DNA of 64,000 nucleotides from Nemertoderma westbladi. Lineage: Eukaryota; Xenacoelomorpha; Nemertodermatida; Nemertodermatidae. Under the pieces are notes generated by a model that searched no databases, was not told the DNA's origin, and worked only from the letters and a program-made list of their open reading frames with translations. The DNA lies in assembly GCA_032718475.1 (NCBI GenBank), contig JAUCBJ010003703.1, forward strand, positions 1-64,000. Reading direction: 5' to 3'. Positions 21,886 through 31,922 of the stretch are shown in pieces; the stretch's first letter is position 1, and every line of letters begins with the position of its first letter. Position numbers and translations under genes: made by a program.

Positions 21886-22381
21886 CAGAAAGTTAGCAAG
21901 TTATGGTCATAAAATCGTATTTACGTCACTATAATGGCTGACTGGCAGTGGCAGACTGGCACCTATTTGGTGTGCGGACTTAGCAAGAAAGCTATGATTA
22001 ATTAAAAAAATAAGTACTACAAAATAAAATGGCAATATTTACATTACTGTACATTACTAACCTAAACTACTGTGTACGTACTGTACTGCTGTATGCACCA
22101 CATTATCACCCGTAGTAAGCCGTACAGTAGTGACATCAAATTTAGAAAACCTCACTAAAAGTACAGGTAGTCTTTGTAATACTATTTATATGAGGTAGTA
22201 GGTATATTTGGTATTATGTATCAAAGTTATGATTAATTAAAAAATAGGTACTACAATAAAATGGCAATGTTTAGCCTAACCTAAACTACTGTATAATTAA
22301 GCTAATTTTGAAACTACCCAAGTAAACTGGAAACAATTAAAAAAATAATGCCATTTAAATGGAAGTTCAGTCCAAAATTAA

Positions 22382-22890
22382 GGGTGTAAACGTTAAGCAG
22401 ACAGTGGTGCAGACACCTGGTGCGGACAGTGGTGCAGACACTGGTGCAGACAGTGGTGCAGACAGTCTGACTGTGGTGCACCGTGCAGACAGAGGTGCAG
22501 ACACTGGTGCAGACAGTGGTGCAGACACTGGTGCAGACTGCAGACAGTGGTGCAGAAACTGGCTGACTGGTGCAGGCAGACAGTGGTGCAGCGTGCAGAC
22601 ACTGGTGCAGAGAGTGGTGCAGACACTGGCAACTGGTGCAGACAGTGGTGCAGACACTGGTGCAGACAGTGGTGCAGACAGTGATGCAGACACTGGTGCA
22701 GACAATGGTGCAGACAGTGGCTGAGTGGTTCAGACAGTGGCGCAGAAAGTGGTGCAGACACTGGTGCAGGCAGTGGTGCAGACGCTGGTGCAGACAGTGG
22801 TGCAGACACTGGTGCAGACAGTGGTGCAGACAGTGATGCAGACACCTGATGCGGACAGTGGTGCAGACAGTGGTGCAGACAGTGGTGCAT
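22382..22890 (-). repeat. 12-bp minisatellite, copy B (minus orientation)
   Basis: About 40 units of CAGACAGTGGTG/CAGACACTGGTG, the reverse complement of copies A and C. It starts at the shared boundary GGGTGTAAACGTTAAGCAG (22,382-22,400). Some units are broken by insertions such as CTGACTGTG. The several ORFs here on both strands are products of the 12-bp period. Confidence 0.95.
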
Positions 22891-23152
22891 GACACCTGGT
22901 GAAAATACTGAAATACCAGAGTACCACAAAACACAATACCACCAGGCACTATTATATTATATTTTATCATAGAATTTATTATCTGCAAATATGCGAGTAA
23001 CTACTGAAAGGTTCTACATGAAGTAGGGAGGACGTATGTAGTACATGAGGGATGTGTGGGGGTGAATGTGCCCTAATTAAAAATAATTATAAGTGGTGCG
23101 TACCGTACGAAAGTAATTAATCGGTATTCCCGTTTTCATATAAACAATAATG

Positions 23153-23323
23153 TCTATAAATTGTAAGCAGCAATGTCTCCAAGGAATAAGGTTTAAGCGA
23201 CAGTGTTTGATTGTTTATACATGACCTACTTTATACAGAGTATGTTTAATTTGTTTACCTTTACTGGAGCCACTGCTTATTACTTTATAATAAAACGAGC
23301 TCATTGAGTTATTGTCTCATGCT
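23153..23323 (+). repeat. Dispersed segment shared with 3241-3583
   Basis: Both sub-blocks of the 3241-3583 repeat are found here in the same order, including TATGTTTAATTTGTTTACC and ATTGTCTCATGCT. As at the first locus it precedes a 12-bp minisatellite array. Confidence 0.8.
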
Positions 23324-23502
23324 GGGGATATACATTCACTAACTACAGTAAGGTCTCAGGAATTCTTAGCCCGCGAGTATTCTTAGCCTGCGAGTATTAT
23401 TGGCCCTTGGGTATTCTTAGCCCGCAAAACAATAACGTTTATTGTTTTGGTTCCCCCAATACTCCTCTGAAACCTGCTCCTTTACTAACCTGCTCACCCC
23501 TT

Positions 23503-23907
23503 TACTGTCTGCACCAGAGTCTGCACCACTGTCTGCACCACTGTCTGCACTAGTGTCTGCACCACTGTCTGCACCAGTGTCTGCACCACTGTCTGCACCA
23601 GTGTCTGCACCACTGTCTACACCACTGCCTGCACCAGTGTCTGCTCCACTGTCGGCACTAGGTGTCTGCATCACTGTCTGCTCCACTGTCTGCACCAGTG
23701 TCTGCACCACTGTCTGCACCACTGTCTGCACCACTGTCTGCACCACTGTCTGCACCATTGTCTGCACCACTGTCTGCACCATTGTCTGCACCACTGTCTG
23801 CACCAGGTGTCTGCACGACTGTCTCTACCAGGTGTCTGCACCAGTGTCTGCACCACTGTCTGCACCACTGTCTGCTCTGCACCAGTGTCTGCTTAACGTT
23901 TACACCC
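23503..23907 (+). repeat. 12-bp minisatellite, copy C (plus orientation)
   Basis: About 32 units of CACCACTGTCTG/CACCAGTGTCTG, closed by the same CTGCTTAACGTTTACACCC (23,889-23,907) as copy A. With copy B it forms an inverted pair about 610 bp apart inside the hAT-type element. Confidence 0.95.
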
Positions 23908-25389
23908 CAAAATTAATTTGTACAACGATGGACAGATTGATTAGTCTTTCTGTCTTCTGGTCTTAGCTCAATCAGTCAATGTAATACTTGGAATATTTAG
24001 CAAAGTTTGCTCCGGGCTTCTGCAGTATCAATTGCAGAAGCCGAACCGAACCGAAATTGCCAAACTTCGGCCCGAACCGAACCGAAGCCGAAGCTTCTGT
24101 TGAGCCCTAGTTTTGACCATTTCCAGTGAAGTGTCAGGTTGGAGACGGCTGATGCGGATATGAAATCATGGCGAGAGCTGAGCCACCACTTTCAAAGTAC
24201 TGGGTTGGGTTGTCCCCTCCGGACTAGATTCTTTATTTGTTCCTGTCGCTACGACAATAGACTGTCTGCTCTTATGTCGTTACGTGACCCACCCCGAGTC
24301 TACTTCGCGTCCCGGTTCCAGTGTAGAAGCAACCCGCTGTGGTTTGGTGGGGTCCACAGTTGGTGGAGGGACCCGAGTTGTCGACGAGGCGTCGACTACC
24401 GTTACCACCACACCCGCCTCAGGTACTGGCACCGTCCGACCTGACGGTACTCTGGCGGGTTTTGTTTCCTTCAGTGTAGCCGCAGCGCATCCTCCTCCGG
24501 ATCCCCAGGGTGAATGTTGCACTGTGTGACTATAGCGCATCGGTTGGTTTTCATTTGTCCGTCTGAGACACTGGAGAAGTTCGCTTTTCGCAGTAATTAT
24601 ATCCTCCCCTGCGTCACTCAGCTTACCCAGAACGATTAGTGTATTTCGATGTCATTGTCATAACCCACTCGGTCATTTGTTTGTCGTCTTCCTGGTTGAC
24701 GGATTTCTTCTGCTTTATTGTCTTTAGTAGCCCAAGAATATTGTCTTGCAACTCTATAAATTATTCGGCCATAATCGATCACAGTTTAAAATTGTTTAAG
24801 TTTAATCATACAATATCAAGCAGGTGTAGGGATCTATAGTACAGGTTCTCTGTTTATTTTTATTTTTAATGAGCAATATTCAATTTGGTGCCCCAGCAAA
24901 GCCTCCTGTAGTGTTGCTATTATATTTCGAATACTTACTATATATCGAATTGTATACGTGATATATGTAGATTAAAGGTATCGCAAATGCAGTTATAAAT
25001 TAGATAACTGGAAAGGCTTGGCCAATGCGACCTTGGCTTGGCCCACGGTGACGTCAACTGTACAGTACCGGTATACTTTTAGTTGTCAAATTGTAACTTC
25101 CATAAAAAAACACATTTTATACTATACGTGAAGTTCCCCTGTGGTACAAAAACAAAATGCCGTCAATTAAATTAAATCTTCATCCATTTACCCATGGGGA
25201 TGGAAGAACCATGTCTGGCTTCAAAGGTAGATTGTTAAGATTAACATCAGATAACTGTCTGATGTATACAGTAGCATACTAATCCAGACACTAAATGCTA
25301 AAATCTCTAAACCTCACTTTTAACCATTCTGTCTGAATAACACCCAATATTTTAAAGCATTGCTAAACAGGCCAATCGAAGGGTCCAAA

Positions 25390-25566
25390 TTACAGTACTA
25401 TTCAAACTCTAACATTGCTTGAAAACCACATCTTAAGAGTAAGACTAAACATAAACAAGCCAATAGGAGGGCTCCGACAATTTCTAAGGAAATAGAGTGG
25501 GATGATAAGCAATTTTGATTGGTTGATGATGCATCCACATGCGGATTCCTATGTGTCAGTTTAACG
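25390..25566 (-). repeat. Dispersed repeat, copy 2
   Basis: Inverse copy of 17,161-17,345. Shared sequence covers most of the segment with moderate divergence. Confidence 0.75.
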
Positions 25567-25609
25567 CACACTGGCAGCTGGCTGAGTACAGTCACATGAG
25601 TGGTAGACT

Positions 25610-25690
25610 GGTGGCTGACAGGCCATATTGAAAGGTTTTACATGTACGCCGAGCACATTCGGTGCAGCACTAGAACTTGCACCAGGAGCT
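25610..25690 (+). repeat. Short dispersed repeat shared with 38,549-38,625
   Basis: Both places read ATTGAAAxGTTTTACxTGTACGCCG, then CATTCGG/CGTTCGG and an AACTTGCA end. It is a short repeat of unknown family. Confidence 0.6.
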
Positions 25691-25729
25691 GGCACAGAAA
25701 TGTCCTACGCCGGGCAATGAGTCTGAAGG

Positions 25730-25772
25730 GTCGGTGCTACGCTGGTGTAGCCATAGCCAGCGTAGCACCGAC
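25730..25772. repeat. Perfect 16-bp inverted repeat (hairpin)
   Basis: GTCGGTGCTACGCTGG (25,730-25,745) and its exact reverse complement (25,757-25,772) are separated by 11 bases. The stem is GC-rich and would fold very stably as RNA or single-stranded DNA. No gene end is adjacent, so it is not called a terminator. Confidence 0.85.
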
Positions 25773-26474
25773 AATGATAGAGATGCTGCGCTCGGTGCGA
25801 ATTAATTGAAATCACGAAAATACATACAAAAATTTGCTCGCATTTATTTTTCATTTCATATTCTTCAAACTGTCAAATGTCTCTTTCTATCATTTCACGA
25901 ATACGGAACTAAAAATTTATCAATTTATTTTAACTACTATTGTTATTTGTTATGTTTATGTTAGTAAACAGGTAAAGTCAGAAAGTAACAATGTAGGCCT
26001 ATTAAGTATGACTTACTGTAATTATCAGATTATATAAGCCAACTGTATGTTAAGAGTGTAAGAGTCAGAGAGTAAGACTAATTATTATACACAGTATTAC
26101 TGCAGTACTGGTACCTAATGATAATGAAGTATTGCATATTTATTCAAATTTTACACAGTATAGAGTAATGTATTTTCAAATATAAATGTAGTGGATTACA
26201 AAAATATTTTTTAATATTACCGGCATACCGGCGACAATTTTGAATGAAACGCGCAAACTTTTAAAAAAGGAATGTAAAATTGTTCTTATGAGCTGTACGA
26301 TTTTTTGGATTTTTTGCACGTTTTGAGATATGGCATGAAATGAGCTATACCAGTCTGCCAGTATACTGGTATATGTGACTTTCTATGGATTACGATGAGG
26401 TGTGCGACGAGCCAATTTCAGGCAGTCAGGTGCGCGGTGATCTTGAAACAACAAAGTGTACCTACTCGCTCATG

Positions 26475-27352
26475 AATGAATTCCAACCTGGGCTATAACC
26501 ACCTATAACGAGCTATAATATGAAAATTTACATTAAAAAAACGCCCCTAGGGTGTTTTTAACTTTTGGATTAACACCAAACACGGTGGTCTGAAAAATAC
26601 CGCAGGTTAAAACTTAGGCTGTTAGGGTAGGCCTATCTGCCTATGCTGCTATGCCTAATTGATACTGGTAAGATTTTTTATTGGCCTATATTGCTCACTC
26701 ACTATATGCTATATTCCTGTATTCTATATCTATATCGACCAGACTGCCAGAAGCTGACAGCGGATAGCACGATGGAGGATAGACAGAGAGATGGGAGACC
26801 TCTCCACTGCTGCACTGTCTGATAGTCAGATAATGCAGTACTGCAGTAGTCAGGCAGTCAGGTAGGCCTAGTGCCTAGTGCAGCAGTCTGGTAGTGGTAT
26901 GCTGACTAAAATGCAATAATGACTGATTCCGTGATACCACAAAGATGAAAAGCATTATGGACTAAAAAAACAAATTGCGTAATTAAATTACTGACTAGGA
27001 AAATAAATCCATTCTAATTTAGTTTAGTTTATTTCGCCACACATGTTAAAATACAACAAACAATTATACCTGGCTGCCTGGCATCAACTTATAAATACGC
27101 TACTGCGTGTTACACAACGGTATTGTTGCTAAATAATAATAAAAATAATAAAAGTAAAATATGTTTTTTTATTGTAAATTTTCAGATTATCTGATTATAG
27201 CTCGTTATACAGTTATAGGTGGTTATAGCTTGTTATAGGAAGTTATAGCCCATTAACTGATTAAAGCTCGTTATAGCCCGTTATAGATCGTTCTACCTTT
27301 TAATACTTACCCTGTACATTCTCTTCTCAATGCAACCCAGGTTGGAATTTAT
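26475..27352. repeat. Inverted-repeat pair, possible MITE
   Basis: AATTCCAACCTGGG (26,479) is mirrored by CCCAGGTTGGAATT (27,339-27,352). Inside, CTATAACCACCTATAACGAGCTATAA-type words on the left recur inverted at 27,195-27,295. The structure fits a TIR element of about 0.88 kb; no convincing target duplication was found. Confidence 0.5.
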
Positions 27353-27370
27353 GTAGAGTTTGCTCAACAT

Positions 27371-27500
27371 GTGTGGCGCGGATTAAGGATCCTGGCGCGT
27401 AGTAGTGACAGGGGCGTGTGGCGCGGATTAAGGATCCCGGCGCGTAGTGACAGGGGCGTGTGGCGCGCATTGAGGATCCTGGCGGTCCTGGCGCGAATAT
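27371..27500 (+). repeat. GC-rich tandem repeat, about 44-bp unit
   Basis: GTGTGGCGCG starts at 27,371, 27,416 and 27,458, giving periods of 45 and 42 bp. Each unit has a GGATTAAGGATCC-like core and GGCGCG words, in contrast to the AT-rich surroundings. Confidence 0.85.
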
Positions 27501-27794
27501 GGATGTAGGGTTAGGTTAGGACAGTAGGAGGTAGCGTAGCAGTGCACTAGCAACACATCCCACTCTACAGCTCTATTTCAGTATTTGAAATTATTCCATA
27601 GGTTTATTAAGATCGAAAAATGTCTGCTCGCTTCGCTTGCGTTTATACTATAACTGTATAAGTCTACTCTTAGCACTGTTTGGCTGTGGACAAATGGAAA
27701 CGGACAGATTGAGCATGACCATTAAAAACATGACTTGTTTCAAAAGTTTTTCAATTGTCAGATTCTTCAAACCAATAAAACCATGACAGCCTGC

Positions 27795-28084
27795 ATGATT
27801 CAGCAGACAGTCTGGGAAATTAGCCCAATAGGGAAATTTTAAAATTTCTCTATAAGGAAACTTTTATTTCCCTAGGCCTATAGGGAAATTTTTGCATAAT
27901 CGCTATAGCGCATTCACTGATAACATAGCGCATTAAGTGAGATATACTAGGTCATTCACCTCTACCCTGTCTTCAATATAACTACTGCCCCAAGGCAGCC
28001 AACTACTACCCTGGGGGTTTTACAGACATGCGAAAATTAACTTTGCCTGTTTCCCTATAGGGAAACATGCATATGTTTCCCTAT
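27795..28084 (+). repeat. Dispersed repeat rich in TTTCCCTATAGGGAAA
   Basis: Palindromic CCCTATAGGG words occur repeatedly. The start (CAGTCTGGGAAATTAGCCC) recurs inverted at 46,530-46,560, where the same palindromes are present. The 6-kb hAT-type element inserted into this repeat: its 8-bp duplication TTCCCTAT is part of the motif, and related sequence continues at 34,171-34,245. Confidence 0.75.
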
Positions 28085-28589
28085 TAGTGTTAGACCGGAG
28101 CTCCGGCTCCGGTCCGGATCCGGCCCGGAAAATGGTGCTCCGGTTCCGGTCCGGCTCCGGCTAAAATATGACTGGAGGACCGGAGCTCCAGTATAAAACT
28201 GTAAAAGACAGACAGACTGACAGAGACACACAATGTACAGATGTACAATGCACAATCAGTTGTCCACAGTCACAGTCATCTAGTCTAGTCAGCTAGTCCA
28301 TCATAGTACAGCCAGACAGCTTTGCCTACTGCTGTACTGGCCTACCAGGTGCCAGGCTGAGGCTACAAAGACAGGCCAGTCAGTACACTACCTACAGTAC
28401 TACCTATAGTACCTACAGTACTGTACTACCTACTCACTCTCTGACTCTGTCTAGCCTGTCGCTGTCACTAGCCTAGTACAGTAGTATTAGTACTAGTACC
28501 TATACCTCTACCTGTTGCCTGTCTACATCTACAGATCCGGTCCTACTAATTACCCCAACCTACCCCAACCTACCACAATCTACCACAAT

Positions 28590-30010
28590 CTACCCCAACA
28601 ATTCGATACAGGCATCTAATTACCACAATGTTATTTTACAATGGCATCTAATTACCACAATATACAGAACTCAAGTGTCTATTTACCACAAGACTACACT
28701 GCATCTAATTACCACAATATTATTTTACAATGGCATCTAATTACCACAATATACAGAACGCAAGTGTCTAATTACCACAAGACTATACTGCGTCTAATTA
28801 CCACAATCTATTTACGAACAAGACTACACTGCACACTGCATCTAATTACCACAATATTATTTTACAATGGCATCTAATTACCACAATATACAGAACGCAA
28901 GTGTCTAATTACCACAAGACTATACTGCGTCTAATTACCACAAGACTACACTGCATCTAATTACCACAATATTATTTTACATGGCATCTAATTACCACAA
29001 TATACTAGCAATGTCTAATTACCACAAGACTATACTGCGTCTTTACCACAAGACTATACTGCGTCTAATTACCACAATCTATTTACGAACAAGACTACAC
29101 TGCACACTGCATCTAATTACCACAATATTATTTTACAATGGCATCTAATTACCACAATATACAGAACGCAAGTGTCTAATTAGGCCTACCACAAGACTAT
29201 ACTGCGTCTAATTACCACAATCTATTTACGAACAAGACTACACTGCATCTAATTACCACAATATTATTTTACAATGGCATCTAATTACCACAATATACAG
29301 AACGCAAGTGTCTAATTACCACAAGACTATACTGCGTCTAATTACCACAAGACTATACTGCGTCTAATTACCACAATCTATTTACGAACAAGACTACACT
29401 GCACACTGCATCTAATTACCACAATATTATTTTACAATGGCATCTAATTACCACAATATACGGAACGCAAGTGTCTAATTACCACAAGACTATACTGCGT
29501 CTTTACCACAAGACTATACTGCGTCTAATTACCACAATCTATTTACGAACAAGACTACACTGCATCTAATTACCACAATATTATTTTACAATGGCATCTA
29601 ATTACCACAATATACAGAACGCAAGTGTCTAATTACCACAAGACTATACTGCGTCTTTACCACAAGACTATACTGCGTCTAATTACCACAATCTATTTAC
29701 GAACAAGACTACACTGCATCTAATTACCACAATATTATTTTACAATGGCATCTAATTACCACAATATACAGAACGCAAGTCTCTATAATTACCACAACAC
29801 TATACTGCGTCTAATTACCACAATATACAGAACGCAGTGTCTATTTACCACAAGACCACACTGCATCTAATTACCACAATATACAGAATGCAAGAGTGTC
29901 TAATTACCACAATATACAGTACGGTAGTTATTAATATTCAGTGTCTAATTACCGCAAAACTTCACTAACGTCTAATTACCACAATATACAGAACTCAAGT
30001 GTCTAATCAC
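28590..30010 (+). repeat. Higher-order tandem array, left arm
   Basis: A 14-bp word TCTAATTACCACAA alternates with a small set of spacers (GACTATACTGCG, TATTATTTTACAATGGCA, TATACAGAACGCAAGTG, TCTATTTACGAACAA). These form a compound unit of roughly 115-160 bp repeated many times with insertions and losses. Frames across it (28,641-28,877) are not coding. Confidence 0.92.
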
Positions 30011-30059
30011 GGGTAGGACTAAAAACCCAAACGGACCCAAACGGTACCCAAACGAACCC

Positions 30060-30775
30060 AAACGGTGGAATACGGAGTTATATCAACAGATGTTATAGTT
30101 GCCACAACGGGGAAACAATTATACGATTATACGAAAAATAATTACAGTAATGCAGCTTTTTGTGTTTTACATTCATGAAGAACACAAAAAACGGTGCCAA
30201 GCCCGTATAAATGCAGAGGCTCATCTATCAACCACGCTATTTTACACGTATATGATATACAAATGGACATCATTATGTCCATTTGTGGTACATTGTTAAG
30301 GTATTAGTTTTGGAAGTAATCAGTTGTTATTTCTGTAAATATCGTTTGTATCGAAAGACCCCCCTATTTAAAGTACTGTATACTTAGTTATTGAAATAAA
30401 AAGTATTTATTGTTGGGTGTTATAGTTAAAGTTGCCGCCCTCTGGAAACAATCGCCACAACAGATGTTATAGTTGCCCCAACGGAAGAAACAATCGCCAC
30501 TACGGAGGTTATAGTTGCCACAACGGAGGAAACAATCGCCACAACGGGGGACACAATCGCCACAACAGATGTTATACTGTATTTGCTACAACGGGGAAAC
30601 AATTATACGATTATATGAAATAATAATTACAGTAATGCAGCTTTTTGTGTTTTACATTCATGAAGAACACAAAAAACGGTGCCAAGCCCGTATAAATGCA
30701 GAGGCTCATCCTATCAACCACGCTACTTTACACGTATATGATATACAATGGACATCATTATTAATAAAAAAATAA
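30060..30775 (+). repeat. Duplicated block with conserved hairpin, left arm
   Basis: Two direct copies (about 30,090-30,260 and 30,570-30,755) of a block containing an inverted repeat TTTTTGTGTT / AACACAAAAA with a 14-base loop (30,157-30,190 in the first copy). Upstream of the second copy are GTTGCCACAACGGAGG-like short repeats. The same block is present inverted at 31,923-32,090. Open frames in all three copies give related proteins, but the changes do not clearly favour coding. Confidence 0.8.
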
Positions 30776-31380
30776 AATAAAGTACAGTGTATTTTCTGAA
30801 CGGGCATTTATCAGGGCAGGGCATTTGTAAATAAATTCCAAGGGCAAGGGTTCTGTTGTGCTCTGGGATATGTGGGCACAATTTACTGTAGGACACACAG
30901 TTATCACAATTGGTGGTGGAGAATGATATTTATAACATAAGCGACATTTACAGTAGCAAATATGTGGAAGAATTATGTATTTCAATCCATCGTTATTATT
31001 CGTGGAAGAGTTTCAGCGAGAAGAGTCAAAATTATGTCAACCTCGTACAGTACAAATTTCAACAGAATGGACGTGATTAATTACTCTGCAAAATTTTACT
31101 CTTAATCATAAAATCGGCCCACCCATCTATGAAATACTGGAAAACGGTGAAGGAAGAATTACGGATACTGTACCAGAAACGAACGAGACACAGGAAATAC
31201 ATAATTTGTAAGTTTAAATACTTTATTGAAGTAATAAAATTAACCAATAAATTAATTGTGTTTAAACACCATTTAATTCCGAATAAAAATAGCCTTAGTT
31301 TATATAAATCAATTATTGGGGCACAATTTCAGTATATTATATCCATAACGAAATCAGTTTATTTCATTTAGTAATAAGTT
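30776..31380. other. Single-copy spacer of the palindrome
   Basis: Non-repetitive sequence between the two arms. An 80-codon frame (31,129-31,371) encodes a basic, hydrophobic-rich peptide that I do not recognise. It could be a decayed remnant of element coding sequence, but nothing specific supports this. Confidence 0.4.
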
Positions 31381-31386
31381 CTACAG

Positions 31387-31905
31387 TATATAGGTAGGTG
31401 AGTCTGTCGGTAGGTCAGTTGGTTAGTCTGTCGGTCAGTCTGTCGGTGGGTTAGTTGGTCAGTCAGTCGTTCAGTCTGTCGGTTGGTTGATTGGTCGGTA
31501 GGTCAGTTGGTTAGTCTGTCTGTCAGTCGGTTGGTCAGTCTTTCATTCAATCTGTCGGTCAGTTTGTTGGTTGGTTGGTTGGTCTTGTGGCAGTTGGTTT
31601 TGTATGTGAGTCCGTCGGTCGGTTGGAAAATTTATCATTCAGTCTGTTGGTCGGTCGGTCAGTTGATGGATCGGTACGTCAGTTGGTTAGTCTGTCAGTC
31701 GGTCGGTCGGTTGGCTGGTCAGTCTGTCGGTCAGTCTCTCGGTCGGTTGGTCAGTATTTCGGTCAGTCTGTTGGTCAGTCGGTTGGTCAGTCAGTCGCTC
31801 AGTCTGTCGGTCGATTGGTCAGTCTGTCGGTCAGTCTGTTGGTCGGTCGGTTGGTCAGACTGTCGGTGGGTCTGTCAGTGTGTACAGTCTGTCAGTGCAG
31901 TCAGT
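31387..31905 (+). repeat. Degenerate (GGTCAGTC/TGTCGGTC)n microsatellite
   Basis: About 520 bp of 4-bp phased words of the type GGTC, AGTC, TGTC, GGTT. Open frames read Val/Ser/Gly/Leu repeats in two frames, so they are a product of the repeat and not genes. It lies at the centre of the palindromic element. Confidence 0.9.
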
Positions 31906-31922
31906 ATAAATAAAGCGCTACT

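Larger units (their letters stand above)
21791..24109. mobile_element. hAT-type element carrying two inverted minisatellites
   Basis: A 2,319-bp element flanked by the perfect 8-bp duplication GTTTTGAC (21,783-21,790 and 24,110-24,117). The TIR starts TAGGGTTCAACAGAAG on the left and TAGGGCTCAACAGAAG on the right end read inward, one mismatch. GAACC-type repeats lie just inside both ends. The interior has no transposase. Instead it has a 12-bp minisatellite reading minus (22,397-22,890) and the same one reading plus (23,503-23,895), so the whole element is a loose palindrome. Superfamily assignment rests on the duplication length and TIR start. Confidence 0.9.
21482..24775 (-). pseudogene. 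LINE ORF1, interrupted
   Basis: ORF1 pieces lie at 24,775-24,118 and 21,790-21,482. The upstream piece has a Pro/Thr/Val-rich stretch (24,540-24,280) and then the sequence FHIRISRLQPDTSLEMVK, which resembles an RNA-binding fold found in LINE ORF1 proteins. At 24,117 it meets the hAT-type element. If the element and one 8-bp duplication are removed, the frame stays open across the junction into the downstream piece (HVFNLLPATD...). That supports both the ORF and the insertion boundaries. The upstream piece also carries frameshifts. Confidence 0.75.
18440..24790 (-). mobile_element. Full-length but decayed LINE, split by a hAT-type element
   Basis: A minus-strand non-LTR retrotransposon with recognisable ORF1 (24,775-24,118 and 21,790-21,482), endonuclease (about 21,450-20,560), reverse transcriptase (about 20,220-19,073) and a C-terminal Cys/His motif (ending 18,663). 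The hAT-type element at 21,791-24,109 interrupts ORF1. Several frameshifts and stops show that it is dead. The 3' end is approximate and no target duplication was found. The clade is not settled: the order endonuclease-RT-CCHC suits I, R1, Ingi and related groups. Confidence 0.8.
24840..26465. other. AT-rich spacer with repeats, no gene seen
   Basis: Apart from the dispersed repeat at 25,390-25,566 and a strong hairpin at 25,730-25,772, nothing coding is recognised. Short frames at 25,398, 25,600 and 25,834 lack motifs. Confidence 0.45.

Noticed and set aside
27510-27530. Telomere-like TTAGG words (TAGGGTTAGGTTAGG)
   Set aside because: Only about three units, no longer array; not evidence of a telomere or interstitial telomeric repeat.
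28590-30010. CRISPR-like repeat and spacer pattern
   Set aside because: The 14-bp word alternates with a few spacers that themselves recur in order, so it is a higher-order satellite. Spacers are not unique, no cas genes exist and the genome is eukaryotic.
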